Shown: positions 34,856-44,714, numbered from the stretch's first letter. The stretch is DNA of 54,008 nucleotides from Tepidiphilus sp. J10 (GCA_945897865.1 CAMDHJ010000006.1:1-54008); one strand, 5' to 3'. Notes: generated by a model from the letters alone, not told the origin. Made by a program: numbers and translations.

Positions 34856-35743
34856 TCAGGCAGGAAATACGCCGGTGGACAGATAACGGTCGCCGCGATC
34901 ACAAACAATGGAGACGATGACTGCGTTTTCGACTTCCGCCGACAGTTGCAACGCGGCGTGGAGCGCACCACCGGAGGAGATACCGGCAAAGATGCCTTCT
35001 TCCGCAGCCAATCGTCGCGCGGTGTCCTCTGCCGCATCCTGGCCGACGTAGATCATCCGATCGACCCGGTCGTAATCGCAGATTGACGGTACATATTCCG
35101 CCGGCCATTTGCGGATGCCAGGAATCTGCGCACCCTCTTCCGGCTGCACGCCGACAATCTGGATGGCGTGATTCTGTTCCTTCAAGTAGCGCGAACATCC
35201 CATGATGGTACCGGTGGTGCCCATGCTGGAAACGAAGTGGGTGATCTTGCCGCCGGTATCGCGCCAGATTTCCGGGCCGGTGGATTCGTAATGCGCCGCC
35301 GGATTATCCGGATTGGAAAACTGATCGAGGATCTTGCCGCGTCCTTCCCGCTGCATGGTCTCTGCCAGATCACGCGCGCCCTCCATGCCATCGGACTTGC
35401 TCACCAACACCAATTCGGCACCGTACGCACGCATGCTCTGGCGTCGTTCGATCGACAGATGTTCGGGCATGATCAACACCATGCGGTAACCCTTGATCGC
35501 TGCCGCCATTGACAGCGCAATCCCGGTATTGCCGCTGGTGGCTTCGATCAGCGTATCGCCCGGTTTGATCTCACCGCGTGCTTCCGCCTTGGCAATCATC
35601 GCCAGCGCCGGCCTATCCTTCACCGAACCAGCCGGGTTGTTCCCTTCCAGCTTCACCAGCACGATGTTGGAGGTTTCCCCAGGCAGCTTTTTCAGCCGAA
35701 CCAGCGGTGTATTGCCGACAAATTCTTCGATGGTTTTGTACAT
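34856..35743 (-). CDS. cysM: Cysteine synthase B CysM
   Basis: 295 residues, PLP enzyme. The lysine is in LEGNNPAGSVKDRPA, the CysM form of the site, followed by EATSGNTGIALS and the phosphate loop SSMGTTGTIMG. CysM uses O-acetylserine with sulfide or thiosulfate, the latter being relevant in a sulfur oxidiser (inference). The start is the ATG at 35743 (MYKTIEEFVGNTP); the longer frame from 35869 crosses a repeat element and ugd. Confidence 0.93.
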   Translation of the reverse strand: MYKTIEEFVGNTPLVRLKKLPGETSNIVLVKLEGNNPAGSVKDRPALAMIAKAEARGEIKPGDTLIEATSGNTGIALSMAAAIKGYRMVLIMPEHLSIERRQSMRAYGAELVLVSKSDGMEGARDLAETMQREGRGKILDQFSNPDNPAAHYESTGPEIWRDTGGKITHFVSSMGTTGTIMGCSRYLKEQNHAIQIVGVQPEEGAQIPGIRKWPAEYVPSICDYDRVDRMIYVGQDAAEDTARRLAAEEGIFAGISSGGALHAALQLSAEVENAVIVSIVCDRGDRYLSTGVFPA

Positions 35744-35744
35744 G

Positions 35745-35820
35745 GCGAGTGGAGAGTGGCGGGTGGCAAGTGGCGTCCGAATTCTACTTGCAACTTGCCC
35801 CCTGCCCCATGCCCCCCCTG
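35745..35820. repeat. Heptamer palindromic repeat element C (cysM-ugd)
   Basis: On the plus strand the left arm reads as successive 7-bp units GAGTGGA, GAGTGGC, GGGTGGC, AAGTGGC. After a core TCCGAATTCT the right arm reads ACTTGCA, ACTTGCC, CCCTGCC, CCATGCC, CCCCCTG. Reverse complementing the right arm gives units with AAG, ATG or AGG followed by the same GC-rich tail (GGCAAGT, GGCATGG, GGCAGGG). Period is exactly seven throughout. It occupies the whole gap between cysM and ugd. Confidence 0.8.
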
Positions 35821-35822
35821 AA

Positions 35823-36989
35823 TCAATCCTTGCCGAACAGGTCGCGGCTATAAACCTTGTCTGCCACATCCATCAGGTCGTCGGTGATGCGGTTGGCAAC
35901 GATGACATCCGACAGTCGTTTGAACTCGGCCAGATCGTTAACCACCTTGGAATGATAGAACTCGGGCTCGGTCAGCACCGGTTCGTAGACGATGACCGGG
36001 ATCCCTTTGGCCTTGATCCGCTTCATGATGCCCTGGATGCTGGACGCGCGGAAATTGTCTGAACCCGCCTTCATGATCAGCCGGTGCACACCGACGATGT
36101 TCGGCTTGCGCTTCAGGATGCTGTCAGCGACGAAATCCTTGCGTGTGGTATTGGAATCGACAATCGCGCGCATCAGGTTCTGCGGCACATCCGAGTAATT
36201 GGCCAGCAGTTGTTTGGTGTCTTTCGGTAAACAGTAGCCGCCGTAGCCGAACGACGGGTTGTTGTAATGCTCGCCGATGCGCGGGTCGAGACTGACGCCC
36301 TGGATGATCTGCTTGGTATCCAGTCCGTGCGAAGCGGCATAGGTGTCGAGTTCGTTGAAGTAGGCGACCCGCATCGCCAGGTAGGTATTGGAGAACAATT
36401 TCACCGCTTCGGCTTCGGTCGCGTCGGTGAACAGCACCTGGATGTCTTGCTTGATCGCGCCCTGCTTGAGCAGGTTGGCGAAGGTTTCCGCCCGCGCCGA
36501 GCGTTCGCCGATGATGATGCGGGAAGGATAGAGGTTGTCATACAGCGCCTTGCCTTCACGCAGAAATTCCGGCGAAAAGATCAGGTTTTCACAGTTGAAC
36601 TGCGCTTTCAGTTTCGCCGTGTAGCCGACTGGTACGGTGGATTTGAGGACCATCACCGCATGCGGGTTGATCGCCATCACATCGCGGATCACCGCTTCCA
36701 CCGACTTGGTATTGAAGTAGTTGGTCTCGGTGTCGTAATCGGTCGGCGTCGCGATGATGACGAATTCGGCGCCGGTGTAGGCATCCTGTTTGTCCAACGT
36801 GGCGCGGAAATTCAACGGTTTGTTGGTCAGGAAGTCCTCGATTTCCACGTCGACGATGGGAGAAACCTTGCGGTTAAGCATTTCGACTTTTTCGGGAACG
36901 ATGTCCAGCGCAACCACTTCGTTGTGTTGCGCAAGCAGAACGGCATTTGATAGACCGACGTATCCGGTGCCGGCAATGGCGATTTTCAT
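35823..36989 (-). CDS. ugd: UDP-glucose 6-dehydrogenase
   Basis: 388 residues, the same length as E. coli Ugd. Oxidises UDP-glucose to UDP-glucuronate with NAD, feeding capsule, LPS or aminoarabinose-type sugars. NAD site [14 protein letters not shown]; catalytic cysteine in [23 protein letters not shown] present. The start is the ATG at 36989, with AAGGAAAG upstream; a frame from 37040 overlaps pyrF and is rejected. It could supply a nucleotide sugar for the glycan operon at 11.5-17 kb, though that is only inference. Confidence 0.94.
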   Translation of the reverse strand: MKIAIAGTGYVGLSNAVLLAQHNEVVALDIVPEKVEMLNRKVSPIVDVEIEDFLTNKPLNFRATLDKQDAYTGAEFVIIATPTDYDTETNYFNTKSVEAVIRDVMAINPHAVMVLKSTVPVGYTAKLKAQFNCENLIFSPEFLREGKALYDNLYPSRIIIGERSARAETFANLLKQGAIKQDIQVLFTDATEAEAVKLFSNTYLAMRVAYFNELDTYAASHGLDTKQIIQGVSLDPRIGEHYNNPSFGYGGYCLPKDTKQLLANYSDVPQNLMRAIVDSNTTRKDFVADSILKRKPNIVGVHRLIMKAGSDNFRASSIQGIMKRIKAKGIPVIVYEPVLTEPEFYHSKVVNDLAEFKRLSDVIVANRITDDLMDVADKVYSRDLFGKD

Positions 36990-37026
36990 GGTGGTGCTTT
37001 CCTTATGTGAACGCAAAAAATGGCGC

Positions 37027-37740
37027 CTATGGAATTTCAATTTCCCGTGTAATCAATTCCAGCACCTGAAATGGATCAACCGCCTGCGTGATTGGCCGGC
37101 CGATAACCAAATAATCGGCTCCCGCATGCACAGCTTGAAGTGGCGTCAGAATCCGAGTTTGATCTCCAGTTGCACTGCCAGCCGGACGGATACCGGGTGT
37201 CACCAGGCAAAAACCCGCTCCCAGATGCTGGCGCAAGGCTGTCGCTTCCTGTGCCGAGCAAACCACGCCATCGAGGCCGGCAGCCTGCGTCAAACCGGCC
37301 AGACGCAACACCTGTTGTTCGGCATCGGCATCAACGCCAATCGCCTGCAATTCCTCGGCCCCCATGCTGGTCAGCACAGTTACCGCAATCAACAGCGGCC
37401 GCTTTTCAATTCCTTCCAATGCCTCGCGCGCCGCAGCCAGCATGCGCGGTCCGCCCGAGGCATGTACATTCATCATCCAGACGCCAAGACGTGCCGCTGC
37501 TTTGCAGGCTTGAGCCACAGTGTTGGGAATATCGTGAAATTTCAGGTCAAGAAAAACGTCGTAGCCCTGACCGACCAGTTCCTGCACAAATCCCGGTCCG
37601 GCCGCAACAAACAACTCCTTGCCAACCTTGAGACGACACATTTCCGGACGGACTTTGCTGACGAACTGACGCGCAGCAACGGCATCGGGGTAATCCAGTG
37701 CGACGATGATTCTGCGTTCAGGCTTCTGGTTGTCAGTCAT
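37027..37740 (-). CDS. pyrF: Orotidine 5-prime-phosphate decarboxylase PyrF
   Basis: 237 residues, TIM barrel. Last step of UMP synthesis. Catalytic Asp-Lys-Asp array in [14 protein letters not shown]; start region [12 protein letters not shown]; phosphate site VTPGIRPAG and [12 protein letters not shown]. The ATG at 37740 overlaps lapB by 8 bp. Downstream, 37 bp separate it from ugd. Confidence 0.95.
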   Translation of the reverse strand: MTDNQKPERRIIVALDYPDAVAARQFVSKVRPEMCRLKVGKELFVAAGPGFVQELVGQGYDVFLDLKFHDIPNTVAQACKAAARLGVWMMNVHASGGPRMLAAAREALEGIEKRPLLIAVTVLTSMGAEELQAIGVDADAEQQVLRLAGLTQAAGLDGVVCSAQEATALRQHLGAGFCLVTPGIRPAGSATGDQTRILTPLQAVHAGADYLVIGRPITQAVDPFQVLELITREIEIP

Positions 37741-38896
37741 GCTCCTCCCGTTCCGGCGAAATGCTTTCCCAGCGTGCGCAGGCCGGACATTGCCAGAAAT
37801 ACTGGCGCGCCTTGAAGCCGCAGCCGCTGCATTGGTAATAGGCGCTACGACTGACCTGTCGATGCACCAGATCCTGCGCAACACGATCTTCGACGCTGGC
37901 ATCGGTTTGCTCCACCGCGTTGCTGGCTTGCAGGTAGTCGTCCAACGCACGCAAGCTCGGATGCCGCTTCAGCTCATCCGCCGCGAGTTGTCTTGCCGCC
38001 GCCCAGCCACGCACTTGCGCCATGGTCTGAAACAGGTAATGCAGCAGATCAGGACTCGGGCGACGCTCCAGATAGGCTTGCAACAGGTTGATCGCCTCAT
38101 CCTGGCGACCGCAACGAACCAGCGCCTGTGTCAGACGTTCCGCCACGATCGGCAAATAGGCCGGGTTCACTTCTTCCAGTTGACGCCAGGTGATGATGGC
38201 GGCCTCGTCATTGCCGGCCTTGGCTTCCAGATCGCCGAGCAGAATCAGGCCACGGGCGGAACGCTTGTTTTCCAGCATGGCATGCGACAGATCAGCACGT
38301 GCCGCAGCATCGTCACCTTTCAGCATCGCCGCCAGCGCGAGTTCGCAGTAGTAATGCGCGGTATCCGCATTCTGTGCCGGGGCACCCAATTTCTCCAGCC
38401 GTGCGGCAGTGATGATTGCTTCACGCCACTCCTTGGTCAGCACCTGGATTTCGAGAATATTGCGTAATGAATCACGCGCATGCGTGCCGCTTTCCAGACG
38501 ACGAAACACTGCTTCGGCGCGATCCAGCAAGCCGGCCTTGAGAAAATCCTCGCCCAGTTCATACAACGCTTTCATCCGATGGTCCTGCGACAAATCGGCC
38601 CGATCCGCCACGTTCTGATGGATCCGGATGGCGCGATCCAGCTCGCCGCGGCGACGAAACAACGCACCGAGCGCAAAGTGCAGTTCCAGCGTATCCGGGT
38701 CCATCTTGGCGACTTCCAGAAACGCCTCGATCGCCTTGTCCGGTTGCTCGTTTAGCAGGTAGTTCAAACCTTTGAAATAGGAACGCGGAACCGCGCGCGA
38801 CTCCTGCATGACATGGCGAATATCAACCCGCGCGGCAATCCAGCCGAGACCGAAGAACAGCGGGATGACCAGCAGATACCAGGCTTCGAATTCCAT
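37733..38896 (-). CDS. lapB: Lipopolysaccharide assembly protein LapB (YciM)
   Basis: 387 residues. One N-terminal span (about 4-22), then a cytoplasmic TPR array (repeats from about residue 40, including [19 protein letters not shown]), and a C-terminal rubredoxin-like domain with CSGC and CPAC. LapB controls LpxC turnover by FtsH and thereby LPS synthesis. It follows lapA by 2 bp and overlaps pyrF by 8 bp, the usual lapA-lapB-pyrF order. Confidence 0.94.
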   Translation of the reverse strand: MEFEAWYLLVIPLFFGLGWIAARVDIRHVMQESRAVPRSYFKGLNYLLNEQPDKAIEAFLEVAKMDPDTLELHFALGALFRRRGELDRAIRIHQNVADRADLSQDHRMKALYELGEDFLKAGLLDRAEAVFRRLESGTHARDSLRNILEIQVLTKEWREAIITAARLEKLGAPAQNADTAHYYCELALAAMLKGDDAAARADLSHAMLENKRSARGLILLGDLEAKAGNDEAAIITWRQLEEVNPAYLPIVAERLTQALVRCGRQDEAINLLQAYLERRPSPDLLHYLFQTMAQVRGWAAARQLAADELKRHPSLRALDDYLQASNAVEQTDASVEDRVAQDLVHRQVSRSAYYQCSGCGFKARQYFWQCPACARWESISPEREEHD

Positions 38897-38898
38897 AT

Positions 38899-39156
38899 TC
38901 AGTGTTTGTCGCTGAGTTTGTCGCTGAGTTTGTCGAGTTGACGCTGCAAGGCGCGAATTTCACGTTGATTTCGCAGCAATCGCAGTGTGCAGCCCAGGAA
39001 ACCGGCCAACAGACCCGTCGCAAATGCGGCCAGGATCACCAACGACAATGGCGCTTGCCAGGACAGGCCGAGAAAATAGCGCAACGTCACGCTGTCACTG
39101 TTGAGGGCGGCAAAACCAAGCAGCAGTAAAAACAGCAAGACCTTGGCAATCAACAT
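38899..39156 (-). CDS. lapA: LapA domain inner-membrane protein
   Basis: 85 residues from the ATG at 39156. Two spans (about 1-17 and 34-56) around ALNSDSVTLRYFLG, then a short coiled coil ending in the repeated KLSDKLSDKH. LapA works with LapB in LPS assembly. The C-terminal KLSD duplication comes from a small direct repeat in the DNA. An alternative start at 39189 has AAAGG upstream and would add 11 residues. ihfB, normally just before lapA, is displaced by about 2 kb here. Confidence 0.85.
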   Translation of the reverse strand: MLIAKVLLFLLLLGFAALNSDSVTLRYFLGLSWQAPLSLVILAAFATGLLAGFLGCTLRLLRNQREIRALQRQLDKLSDKLSDKH

Positions 39157-39497
39157 GATTGGTTGCACAGGATTCAGGCGATTTGGCATGCCTTTGATTG
39201 TAGCGGCAGGCACCCGGATACAACTACAGCGGACGCAGCGAAATTGGGTTTCACGCCTTGGCCTGCCGCTTGGCTTCACGCTTGGCAAGCGCTCCATTTG
39301 GGTGCATCGCCGCCCCAAATCGGTTTGGCTGCGCAGGCAGCGCACTGAGCCAGAGTTTGACCTTCAGCCAGAATCCGCTTGCTCCACCTTTTATCCAAAT
39401 CGGCATCCTTATTGCTACCATGCCAAGCGTTTTCCCTCCACCTCCCTCCCCCTGTCACAGGGGCTCACTTGTATTTGCATTTCAAGGATCATCCGGC
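39157..39497. other. Intergenic region between lapA and the ParA-like gene
   Basis: 341 bp with divergent genes on either side. Frames crossing it on both strands lack family character. It should hold the promoters of lapA (minus) and the ParA-like gene (plus), but no clear -35/-10 pair was found. A T/C-rich stretch (about 39428-39456) precedes the ParA start. Confidence 0.5.
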
Positions 39498-40193
39498 ATG
39501 AGCAAACTTCATTTCATCGGCGGCGAAAAAGGCGGCGTCGGCAAATCACTGGTAGCGCGCATCCTGGCGCAATACCTGATCGACCATGACACGCCCTTTC
39601 TTGGCTTCGACACCGACCAATCACACGGCGCGTTGCTTCGCTTTTATGCCGACTATGCCGCACCCGTCGCCATTGACCGCTATGACAACCTGGACCGCAT
39701 CGTCGAAGCGGCTGTTGCAGAACCTGAGCGACGCATATTGGTAGATCTCGCCGCGCAGACGCAGCCCTTTCTGATGCGCTGGATGGAAGACTCCGATCTA
39801 CTCGAAATGAGTGCGGAGATGGGGATCGAACTGACCTACTGGCATGTTATGGATGCTGGTCAGGATGCGGTCGATCTTCTCGGCCAACTGCTTGATCGAT
39901 TCGACGGACGCATGCCACTCATCCTGGTGCTGAACGAAGTACGTGGCGATCGTTTTGAACTGCTGGAGAAATCCGGCCTGCGTCAACACGCTGAGAATCT
40001 GGGCGCACGCGTAATGTCATTGCGACATCTGCAGGATACTGCGATGCAGAAGATCGACGGCCACAGCAGCAGCTTCTGGGCGGCCATCAACAACAGTGAC
40101 AAAACCACCCACAGCTTGGGCATGCTGGAACGCCAGCGGGTGAAGAACTGGCTGAAACGGGCGTATCAGGAATTGGATGCATTGGCAGTTTGA
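39498..40193 (+). CDS. Orphan ParA/MinD-like ATPase
   Basis: 231 residues from the ATG at 39498. A deviant Walker A (IGGEKGGVGKSLVAR) with both lysines, then FLGFDTDQSHG (Walker A-prime aspartate position) and RRILVDLAAQTQP. This is a small P-loop ATPase of the ParA/MinD/NifH group. No parB, parS or cellulose/flagellar partner is adjacent, so the cargo is unknown; it may be of the MobD-like or polar-localisation type. AAGGAT lies about 10 nt before the start. It faces the PilZ gene (40236-40931) with 42 bp between stops, both inserted between lapA and ihfB. Confidence 0.82.
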   Translation: MSKLHFIGGEKGGVGKSLVARILAQYLIDHDTPFLGFDTDQSHGALLRFYADYAAPVAIDRYDNLDRIVEAAVAEPERRILVDLAAQTQPFLMRWMEDSDLLEMSAEMGIELTYWHVMDAGQDAVDLLGQLLDRFDGRMPLILVLNEVRGDRFELLEKSGLRQHAENLGARVMSLRHLQDTAMQKIDGHSSSFWAAINNSDKTTHSLGMLERQRVKNWLKRAYQELDALAV

Positions 40194-40235
40194 GAAACAG
40201 AAACCGGCGAAGGATCCGATCCGACGCCGTCAGGC

Positions 40236-40931
40236 TCAAGCCAGTTTCTCGGCCAGCAAATGGTTGATGAAATGTTGCAGCAGAAGCTCGCCTTCTTCTG
40301 TCTGAGTGACAAAACTGACGCCATAAATGAAGCGCCCGGTCGAGATGGATCGGGCCAGATCGCTACAGTTGCAAACGGTAGCAAGGACAGTCAAGTTATC
40401 CGTCGTTTCAGGGAGCAAGATAGGTATGGTCAATACAACCTGCTCTCCTACCTCGTCGAGTATCCCGGTCATCTCCAGTTTAGCCCCGTGCAGGCTTATA
40501 TCACGCATGATGGCCAGAGTGCGCAATCCGTTGGCACGCACAATTTCGACCGGCAACCGGGTATCCAGACGGTGCGAATTGCGAATCTGACGAAACTTGA
40601 TGTCATCGGGGATGGAAAAGTGCGCATATGGGTAAGGCCGAGAATGCGCGCGCAAACTGCGCGAAGTGAACGCATAGGCGTACATGCCGTGCAGCACCCG
40701 GAACTTGAATCGGCTGCCAGGTATGACCCAGATGCTCTTCTCTCCGACGCTGGGCAGCGTCGTCAGGAAACTCGACGGACTATGAGCACCAATGAAGCTG
40801 ACCGAAAAAGACTCTGCTTCTGTGCTCGCCATCGGTTGAACCAGCAGCGTTTCTCCCACTCTCAGATGCATATCTGAGAAATCCGTGCTTTCCAGTTCTT
40901 GCAACGTGGCCTCAACTTTTCCCGTAACCAT
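40236..40931 (-). CDS. YcgR-like c-di-GMP-binding PilZ protein
   Basis: 231 residues. An N-terminal YcgR-type domain (about 1-112) is followed by a PilZ domain with the ligand motif RNSHRLDTR (RxxxR) and RDISLHGAKLE (DxSxxG), which together bind c-di-GMP. Unlike the PilZ at 18882-19250 it keeps the binding residues. YcgR acts as a flagellar brake in enterobacteria; no flagellar genes are in this window, so the output is unknown. AGGTGA precedes the ATG. It lies convergent with the ParA-like ATPase. Confidence 0.86.
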   Translation of the reverse strand: MVTGKVEATLQELESTDFSDMHLRVGETLLVQPMASTEAESFSVSFIGAHSPSSFLTTLPSVGEKSIWVIPGSRFKFRVLHGMYAYAFTSRSLRAHSRPYPYAHFSIPDDIKFRQIRNSHRLDTRLPVEIVRANGLRTLAIMRDISLHGAKLEMTGILDEVGEQVVLTIPILLPETTDNLTVLATVCNCSDLARSISTGRFIYGVSFVTQTEEGELLLQHFINHLLAEKLA

Positions 40932-41064
40932 GCTTCACCTATTTTTATGACTCTGTAAACAATAGGGACTTACCACTGTTTTTCCATTCCACCAATTTAG
41001 GGCTGGAAGGTGAATTTGAAAATATCAGCCTTCAATTCAAACCAGCTACATCGCTGCTGCGACA

Positions 41065-41108
41065 CAAAGAGAAAAAGGCGCCCGACTTGCGACGCCTTTT
41101 TCTCTTTG
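41065..41108. terminator. Intrinsic terminator after ihfB
   Basis: A perfect 16-bp stem (CAAAGAGAAAAAGGCG at 41065-41080, its complement at 41093-41108) with a 12-nt loop, 22 bp after the ihfB stop. In the minus direction the right arm ends CTTTTTCTCTTTG, giving a U-rich 3-prime arm. It is nearly symmetrical, so it could act from both sides. Confidence 0.8.
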
Positions 41109-41130
41109 GACAATACCCAAGCTTCAGTTA

Positions 41131-41415
41131 TTACCCTTCGTAGTCCACCCGATCCCGCAATTCCTTGCCAGCTTTGAAGTGCGGCACATATTTACCTGCG
41201 ACATGGACCTTATCACCGGTCTTGGGATTGCGCCCGACGCGTGGCGGCCGAAAATTCAGGCTGAAACTGCCGAATCCACGAATCTCGATGCGTTCACCTT
41301 CAACCAGACAGGTGGTCATCGCGTCAAGAATCGTCTTCACCGCCATTTCTGCGTCTGCCGCGACCAGTTGGGGATGCCGTTCTGCAAGTCGGGCAATCAG
41401 CTCCGACTTGGTCAT
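41131..41415 (-). CDS. ihfB: Integration host factor beta subunit
   Basis: 94 residues from the ATG at 41415 ([17 protein letters not shown]). DNA-bending HU/IHF fold with [18 protein letters not shown], whose proline at the arm tip intercalates DNA. It follows rpsA by 41 bp, the usual cmk-rpsA-ihfB order. A longer reading from 41460 is rejected because homologues begin at MTKSEL. Confidence 0.95.
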   Translation of the reverse strand: MTKSELIARLAERHPQLVAADAEMAVKTILDAMTTCLVEGERIEIRGFGSFSLNFRPPRVGRNPKTGDKVHVAGKYVPHFKAGKELRDRVDYEG

Positions 41416-41456
41416 GGCCCCGCCGAGATCAGTTTCCTGGTCAGTCACTTTGGGTA

Positions 41457-43172
41457 TCAATCAGCATTCTTGTTATCAAGCTTGGCCTTGAGCAACGCGC
41501 CCAGGTTGGTGGTGCCGGTAGACTGCTCGGAAGCCAGCTTCTTCAGCGCGGCATCCTGCTCGGCGGCATCCTTTGACTTGATGGACAAGTTGATCTGACG
41601 ATTCTTGCGATCGATGTTGATGATCACGGTTTCGACTTCGTCACCATCTTTCAGATGGGCGCGAATGTCTTCGACACGGTCACGCGAGACTTCGGAAGCA
41701 CGCAAATAGCCTTCGACTTCACCATCCAGCGTCACCACAGCGCCCTTGGCATCCATCGACTTGACGGTGCCCTTGACGATGGCGCCCTTGTCATGAGTGG
41801 CCACATAGGCGTTGAACGGATCGTTTTCCATCTGCTTGACGCCGAGGGAGATACGCTCCTTTTCAACGTCGATCGCCAGCACCACGGCCTCAACTTCCTC
41901 ACCCTTGCGGTAGTTGCGCAGGGCTTCTTCACCGGGCAGGCTCCAGGACAGGTCCGACAAGTGAACCAGGCCGTCGATGCCGCCGGGCAGGCCGATGAAC
42001 ACGCCGAAGTCGGTGATCGACTTGATCTGGCCGCGCACCTTGTCGCCCTTCTTGGCGTTCATGGCGAAGTCGTCCCACGGGTTGGACTTGCACTGCTTCA
42101 TGCCGAGAGAGATGCGGCGACGGTCTTCGTCGATCTCCAGCACCATGACTTCGACTTCATCGCCCAGGGAAACCATCTTGGACGGGTTGACGTTCTTGTT
42201 GGTCCAGTCCATTTCGGAGACGTGCACCAGACCTTCGATACCCGGCTCGATCTCGACGAAGCAGCCGTAGTCGGTGAGGTTGGCAACTTTGCCGAACATG
42301 CGGGTACCGGTGGGGTAACGACGTGACAAGCCCACCCACGGATCTTCGCCGAGTTGCTTGAGGCCGAGGGAAACCCGGTTCTTGTCCTGGTCGAACTTGA
42401 GCACCATGGCGGTGACTTCGTCGCCGACGGTAACCACTTCGGACGGATGTTTGACACGACGCCAGGCCAGGTCGGTGATGTGCAGCAGACCATCGATGCC
42501 GCCCAGATCGACGAACGCGCCGTATTCGGTGATGTTCTTGACGATGCCCTTGACGGTGGCGCCTTCTTTCAGATTCGACAACAGGTTCTCTCGCTCGGCG
42601 CCCATGCTCTGTTCCAGCACGGCTTTGCGGGAAACCACGACGTTGTTGCGCTTGCGGTCGAGCTTGATGACCTTGAATTCGGATTCTTTATTCTCGAACG
42701 GCGTGGTGTCCTTGATCGGGCGCACATCCACCAGCGAACCCGGCAGGAAGGCGCGGATGCCGTTGCACATGACGGTCAGACCGCCCTTGACCTTGCCGTT
42801 GATCAGACCTTTGACTACGCGCCCCTCTTCCATTGCGGCTTCCAGATCCAGCCAGGCAGCCAGGCGGCGTGCGCGATCGCGCGACAGCTTGGTGGCGCCA
42901 TAACCGTCTTCGATCGATTCGATGGCGACCTGGACGAAATCACCGATGACGACTTCAATCTCGCCACGGTCATTCTTGAATTCTTCGACGGGGATCAGGC
43001 TCTCGGACTTGAGGCCGGCGTTTACGGTGACAAAGTTATCGTCGATGCCAACCACTTCAGCAGTGATGACTTCGCCATGACGCATTTCCTGTTTGGAAAT
43101 GCTTTCTTCGAACATGGCGGCAAATGATTCGGCAAACGACTCTTCGGGTTGAGAAAGGGTAGCGGTGGTCAT
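41457..43172 (-). CDS. rpsA: 30S ribosomal protein S1
   Basis: 571 residues with six S1/OB-fold repeats, slightly longer than E. coli S1 (557). Repeats are recognisable by recurring GxVxxxxxxGxFV patterns ([44 protein letters not shown]). S1 melts mRNA structure for translation initiation. Only 40 bp separate its ATG from an intrinsic-terminator-like hairpin upstream, suggesting leader control. Confidence 0.97.
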   Translation of the reverse strand: MTTATLSQPEESFAESFAAMFEESISKQEMRHGEVITAEVVGIDDNFVTVNAGLKSESLIPVEEFKNDRGEIEVVIGDFVQVAIESIEDGYGATKLSRDRARRLAAWLDLEAAMEEGRVVKGLINGKVKGGLTVMCNGIRAFLPGSLVDVRPIKDTTPFENKESEFKVIKLDRKRNNVVVSRKAVLEQSMGAERENLLSNLKEGATVKGIVKNITEYGAFVDLGGIDGLLHITDLAWRRVKHPSEVVTVGDEVTAMVLKFDQDKNRVSLGLKQLGEDPWVGLSRRYPTGTRMFGKVANLTDYGCFVEIEPGIEGLVHVSEMDWTNKNVNPSKMVSLGDEVEVMVLEIDEDRRRISLGMKQCKSNPWDDFAMNAKKGDKVRGQIKSITDFGVFIGLPGGIDGLVHLSDLSWSLPGEEALRNYRKGEEVEAVVLAIDVEKERISLGVKQMENDPFNAYVATHDKGAIVKGTVKSMDAKGAVVTLDGEVEGYLRASEVSRDRVEDIRAHLKDGDEVETVIINIDRKNRQINLSIKSKDAAEQDAALKKLASEQSTGTTNLGALLKAKLDNKNAD

Positions 43173-43211
43173 GAAAAAACCTGGTTAATTCCGTGTTGCC
43201 ACGGGGGGGTT

Positions 43212-43268
43212 GGTTAAAAACAAAAAACCGAAAGGCGTTTTGCTTTGCAGCAAAACGAAGCCTTTCGG
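43212..43268 (-). terminator. Terminator-like hairpin in the cmk-rpsA gap
   Basis: On the minus strand a 9-bp plus 8-bp stem (CCGAAAGGC/GCCTTTCGG outer; AGCAAAAC/GTTTTGCT inner, with a 3-nt bulge) closes a 4-nt loop and is followed by TTTTTTGTTTTT. This is a standard intrinsic terminator for cmk, but it ends only about 40 bp before the rpsA start, too close for a full promoter in between. It may be an attenuator or partial terminator. Confidence 0.8.
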
Positions 43269-43316
43269 CAGCAGTACTTCTTACAAAAACATATCAAGAT
43301 ACATATCAAACTCGGC

Positions 43317-44000
43317 TCAGGCCACTTTGCCTTCACGCCACCAGTCCAGCACGTGCTGTACGGCCTGTTGTATGGTCAGGTGGGTGGTTTCCAGCAAAAC
43401 GGCATCTGCCGTCTGTTGCAGGGGAGCGGCGCTGCGTGCGGCATCGCGTGCATCGCGCTCTTTCAAGTCCTGCAAAAGAGCGGCGAGATTAGCATCGAAT
43501 CCTTTTTCAATCAACTGCTTATAGCGTCTTTGGGCACGTTCTTCAGCGCTCGCAGTGAGGAAGATTTTCAGCTCCGCATCAGGAAATACCACCGACCCCA
43601 TATCGCGTCCATCAGACACCAATCCTGGCGGCTGCCGGAATGCACGCTGTCGTTCCAGCAGTGCAGCACGCAACGCCGGCAATGCCGCGATACGCGATGC
43701 GGCGCGGCCGGCTTCCTCACCCCGGATCAAATCGCCGACCGGTTTGCCGGAGAGAAAAATTTCGCCCGCGTCAAACGCCAATTGCAGATTGCGCGCCAGC
43801 GTCGCCAAGCCGGCTTCATCCTCCAAAGCAACGTCAGCCATCGCGGCGGCATGGGCGGTGACGCGATAGATCGCGCCGCTGTCTAGGTAATGGAAGCCCA
43901 GCGCCTGCGCCACCAACATGGCCACGGTTCCCTTGCCGGAGGCGGAAGGTCCATCGATAGCAATCACGGGAATGCGGGAATCGGAAATTGAACGCGTCAT
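43317..44000 (-). CDS. cmk: Cytidylate kinase Cmk
   Basis: 227 residues. Phosphorylates CMP and dCMP. P-loop IDGPSASGKGTVAM; SDGRDMGSVVFPDA, IFLTASAEERAQRR and the C-terminal helix are as in the family. It precedes rpsA in the common order. It is divergent from the coiled-coil gene at 44155. Confidence 0.95.
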   Translation of the reverse strand: MTRSISDSRIPVIAIDGPSASGKGTVAMLVAQALGFHYLDSGAIYRVTAHAAAMADVALEDEAGLATLARNLQLAFDAGEIFLSGKPVGDLIRGEEAGRAASRIAALPALRAALLERQRAFRQPPGLVSDGRDMGSVVFPDAELKIFLTASAEERAQRRYKQLIEKGFDANLAALLQDLKERDARDAARSAAPLQQTADAVLLETTHLTIQQAVQHVLDWWREGKVA

Positions 44001-44154
44001 GACATCAAAACCTCGGCTGACAAAAAAAGTTGAGTATTTTCGCCTGATTTCCGGCTGGAAAGCCGCTTCTCAAATAGCGCAAATCCAGATCACTATCGAT
44101 AATCAAGGGGCAGCCAACTTCGTGGCTCGCCAACATCGAACAAGAGGCAAGCAA

Positions 44155-44445
44155 ATGATCAATCGCAATGAATATGTCGAAAACCTGAAAACCCATCTCG
44201 ACCAGTGGAATAGCGACATTGCCAAATGGGAAGCCAAGGCGAAGCTCGCCAAGACAGACTTGCGCATCGATTACGAAATGCAGCTGGAGGCGATGCGGAA
44301 GCAGCGTGATGCGGCGATGGAAAAACTGGAAGTGATTCAGAAAACAGCCGGCGATGCCTGGCAGGATTTAGCTCAGGGCGCGGATGAAGCCTGGGTGAAA
44401 ATGCGCGAAGCCTTTGAAAAGGCAAGCAGCCACTTCCAGAAGTAG
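44155..44445 (+). CDS. Small coiled-coil protein
   Basis: 96 residues from the ATG at 44155 with AGAGG upstream. Almost all helical and charged (KTHLDQWNSDIAKWEAKAKL, then DYEMQLEAMRKQRDAAMEKL), with heptad spacing and a C-terminal amphipathic part (WQDLAQGADEAWVKMREAF). Similar short coiled-coil proteins, some called sll1863-like stress proteins, occur in autotrophic proteobacteria; function is not established. Phasin-like binding to storage granules is possible but unsupported. It lies 269 bp upstream of glgC on the same strand. Confidence 0.72.
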   Translation: MINRNEYVENLKTHLDQWNSDIAKWEAKAKLAKTDLRIDYEMQLEAMRKQRDAAMEKLEVIQKTAGDAWQDLAQGADEAWVKMREAFEKASSHFQK

Positions 44446-44567
44446 AGATGACTCGGCAGCGTCGCTGTTCGCCGCAGTGCGGTCACCGACGGCAAGCTGA
44501 AAGGCAGGAACACGGTAGGTCGCGCGGTGCACTTTTGCCCACGCAACTGAACCAATTTTGCTTTGGG

Positions 44568-44596
44568 TTGCTTTGTGTTTCTCTAGAGGCTTTACT
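44568..44596 (+). promoter_or_regulatory. Weak candidate promoter of the glgC-glgX-malQ-hox run
   Basis: TTGCTT (44568-44573), a 17-bp spacer and TTTACT (44591-44596) match the sigma-70 boxes at 3/6 and 4/6 positions. The 269-bp gap before glgC is the only roomy site upstream of the whole seven-gene run, so a promoter is expected in it. Confidence 0.3.
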
Positions 44597-44714
44597 GTTT
44601 GTTGGCGTCGCACTGTCATGAACTGCCCTGTCATTCGCTTTCAAGATAACCAGCGCACCATTGTTGGGTACGCCATCCCGTGTTCACCATTGTTTTAGTC
44701 TCAGAAAGACGCTC

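Noticed and set aside
44618-44698. 26-codon frame just upstream of glgC (possible leader peptide)
   Set aside because: No Shine-Dalgarno and no codon pattern suggesting attenuation; likely chance.
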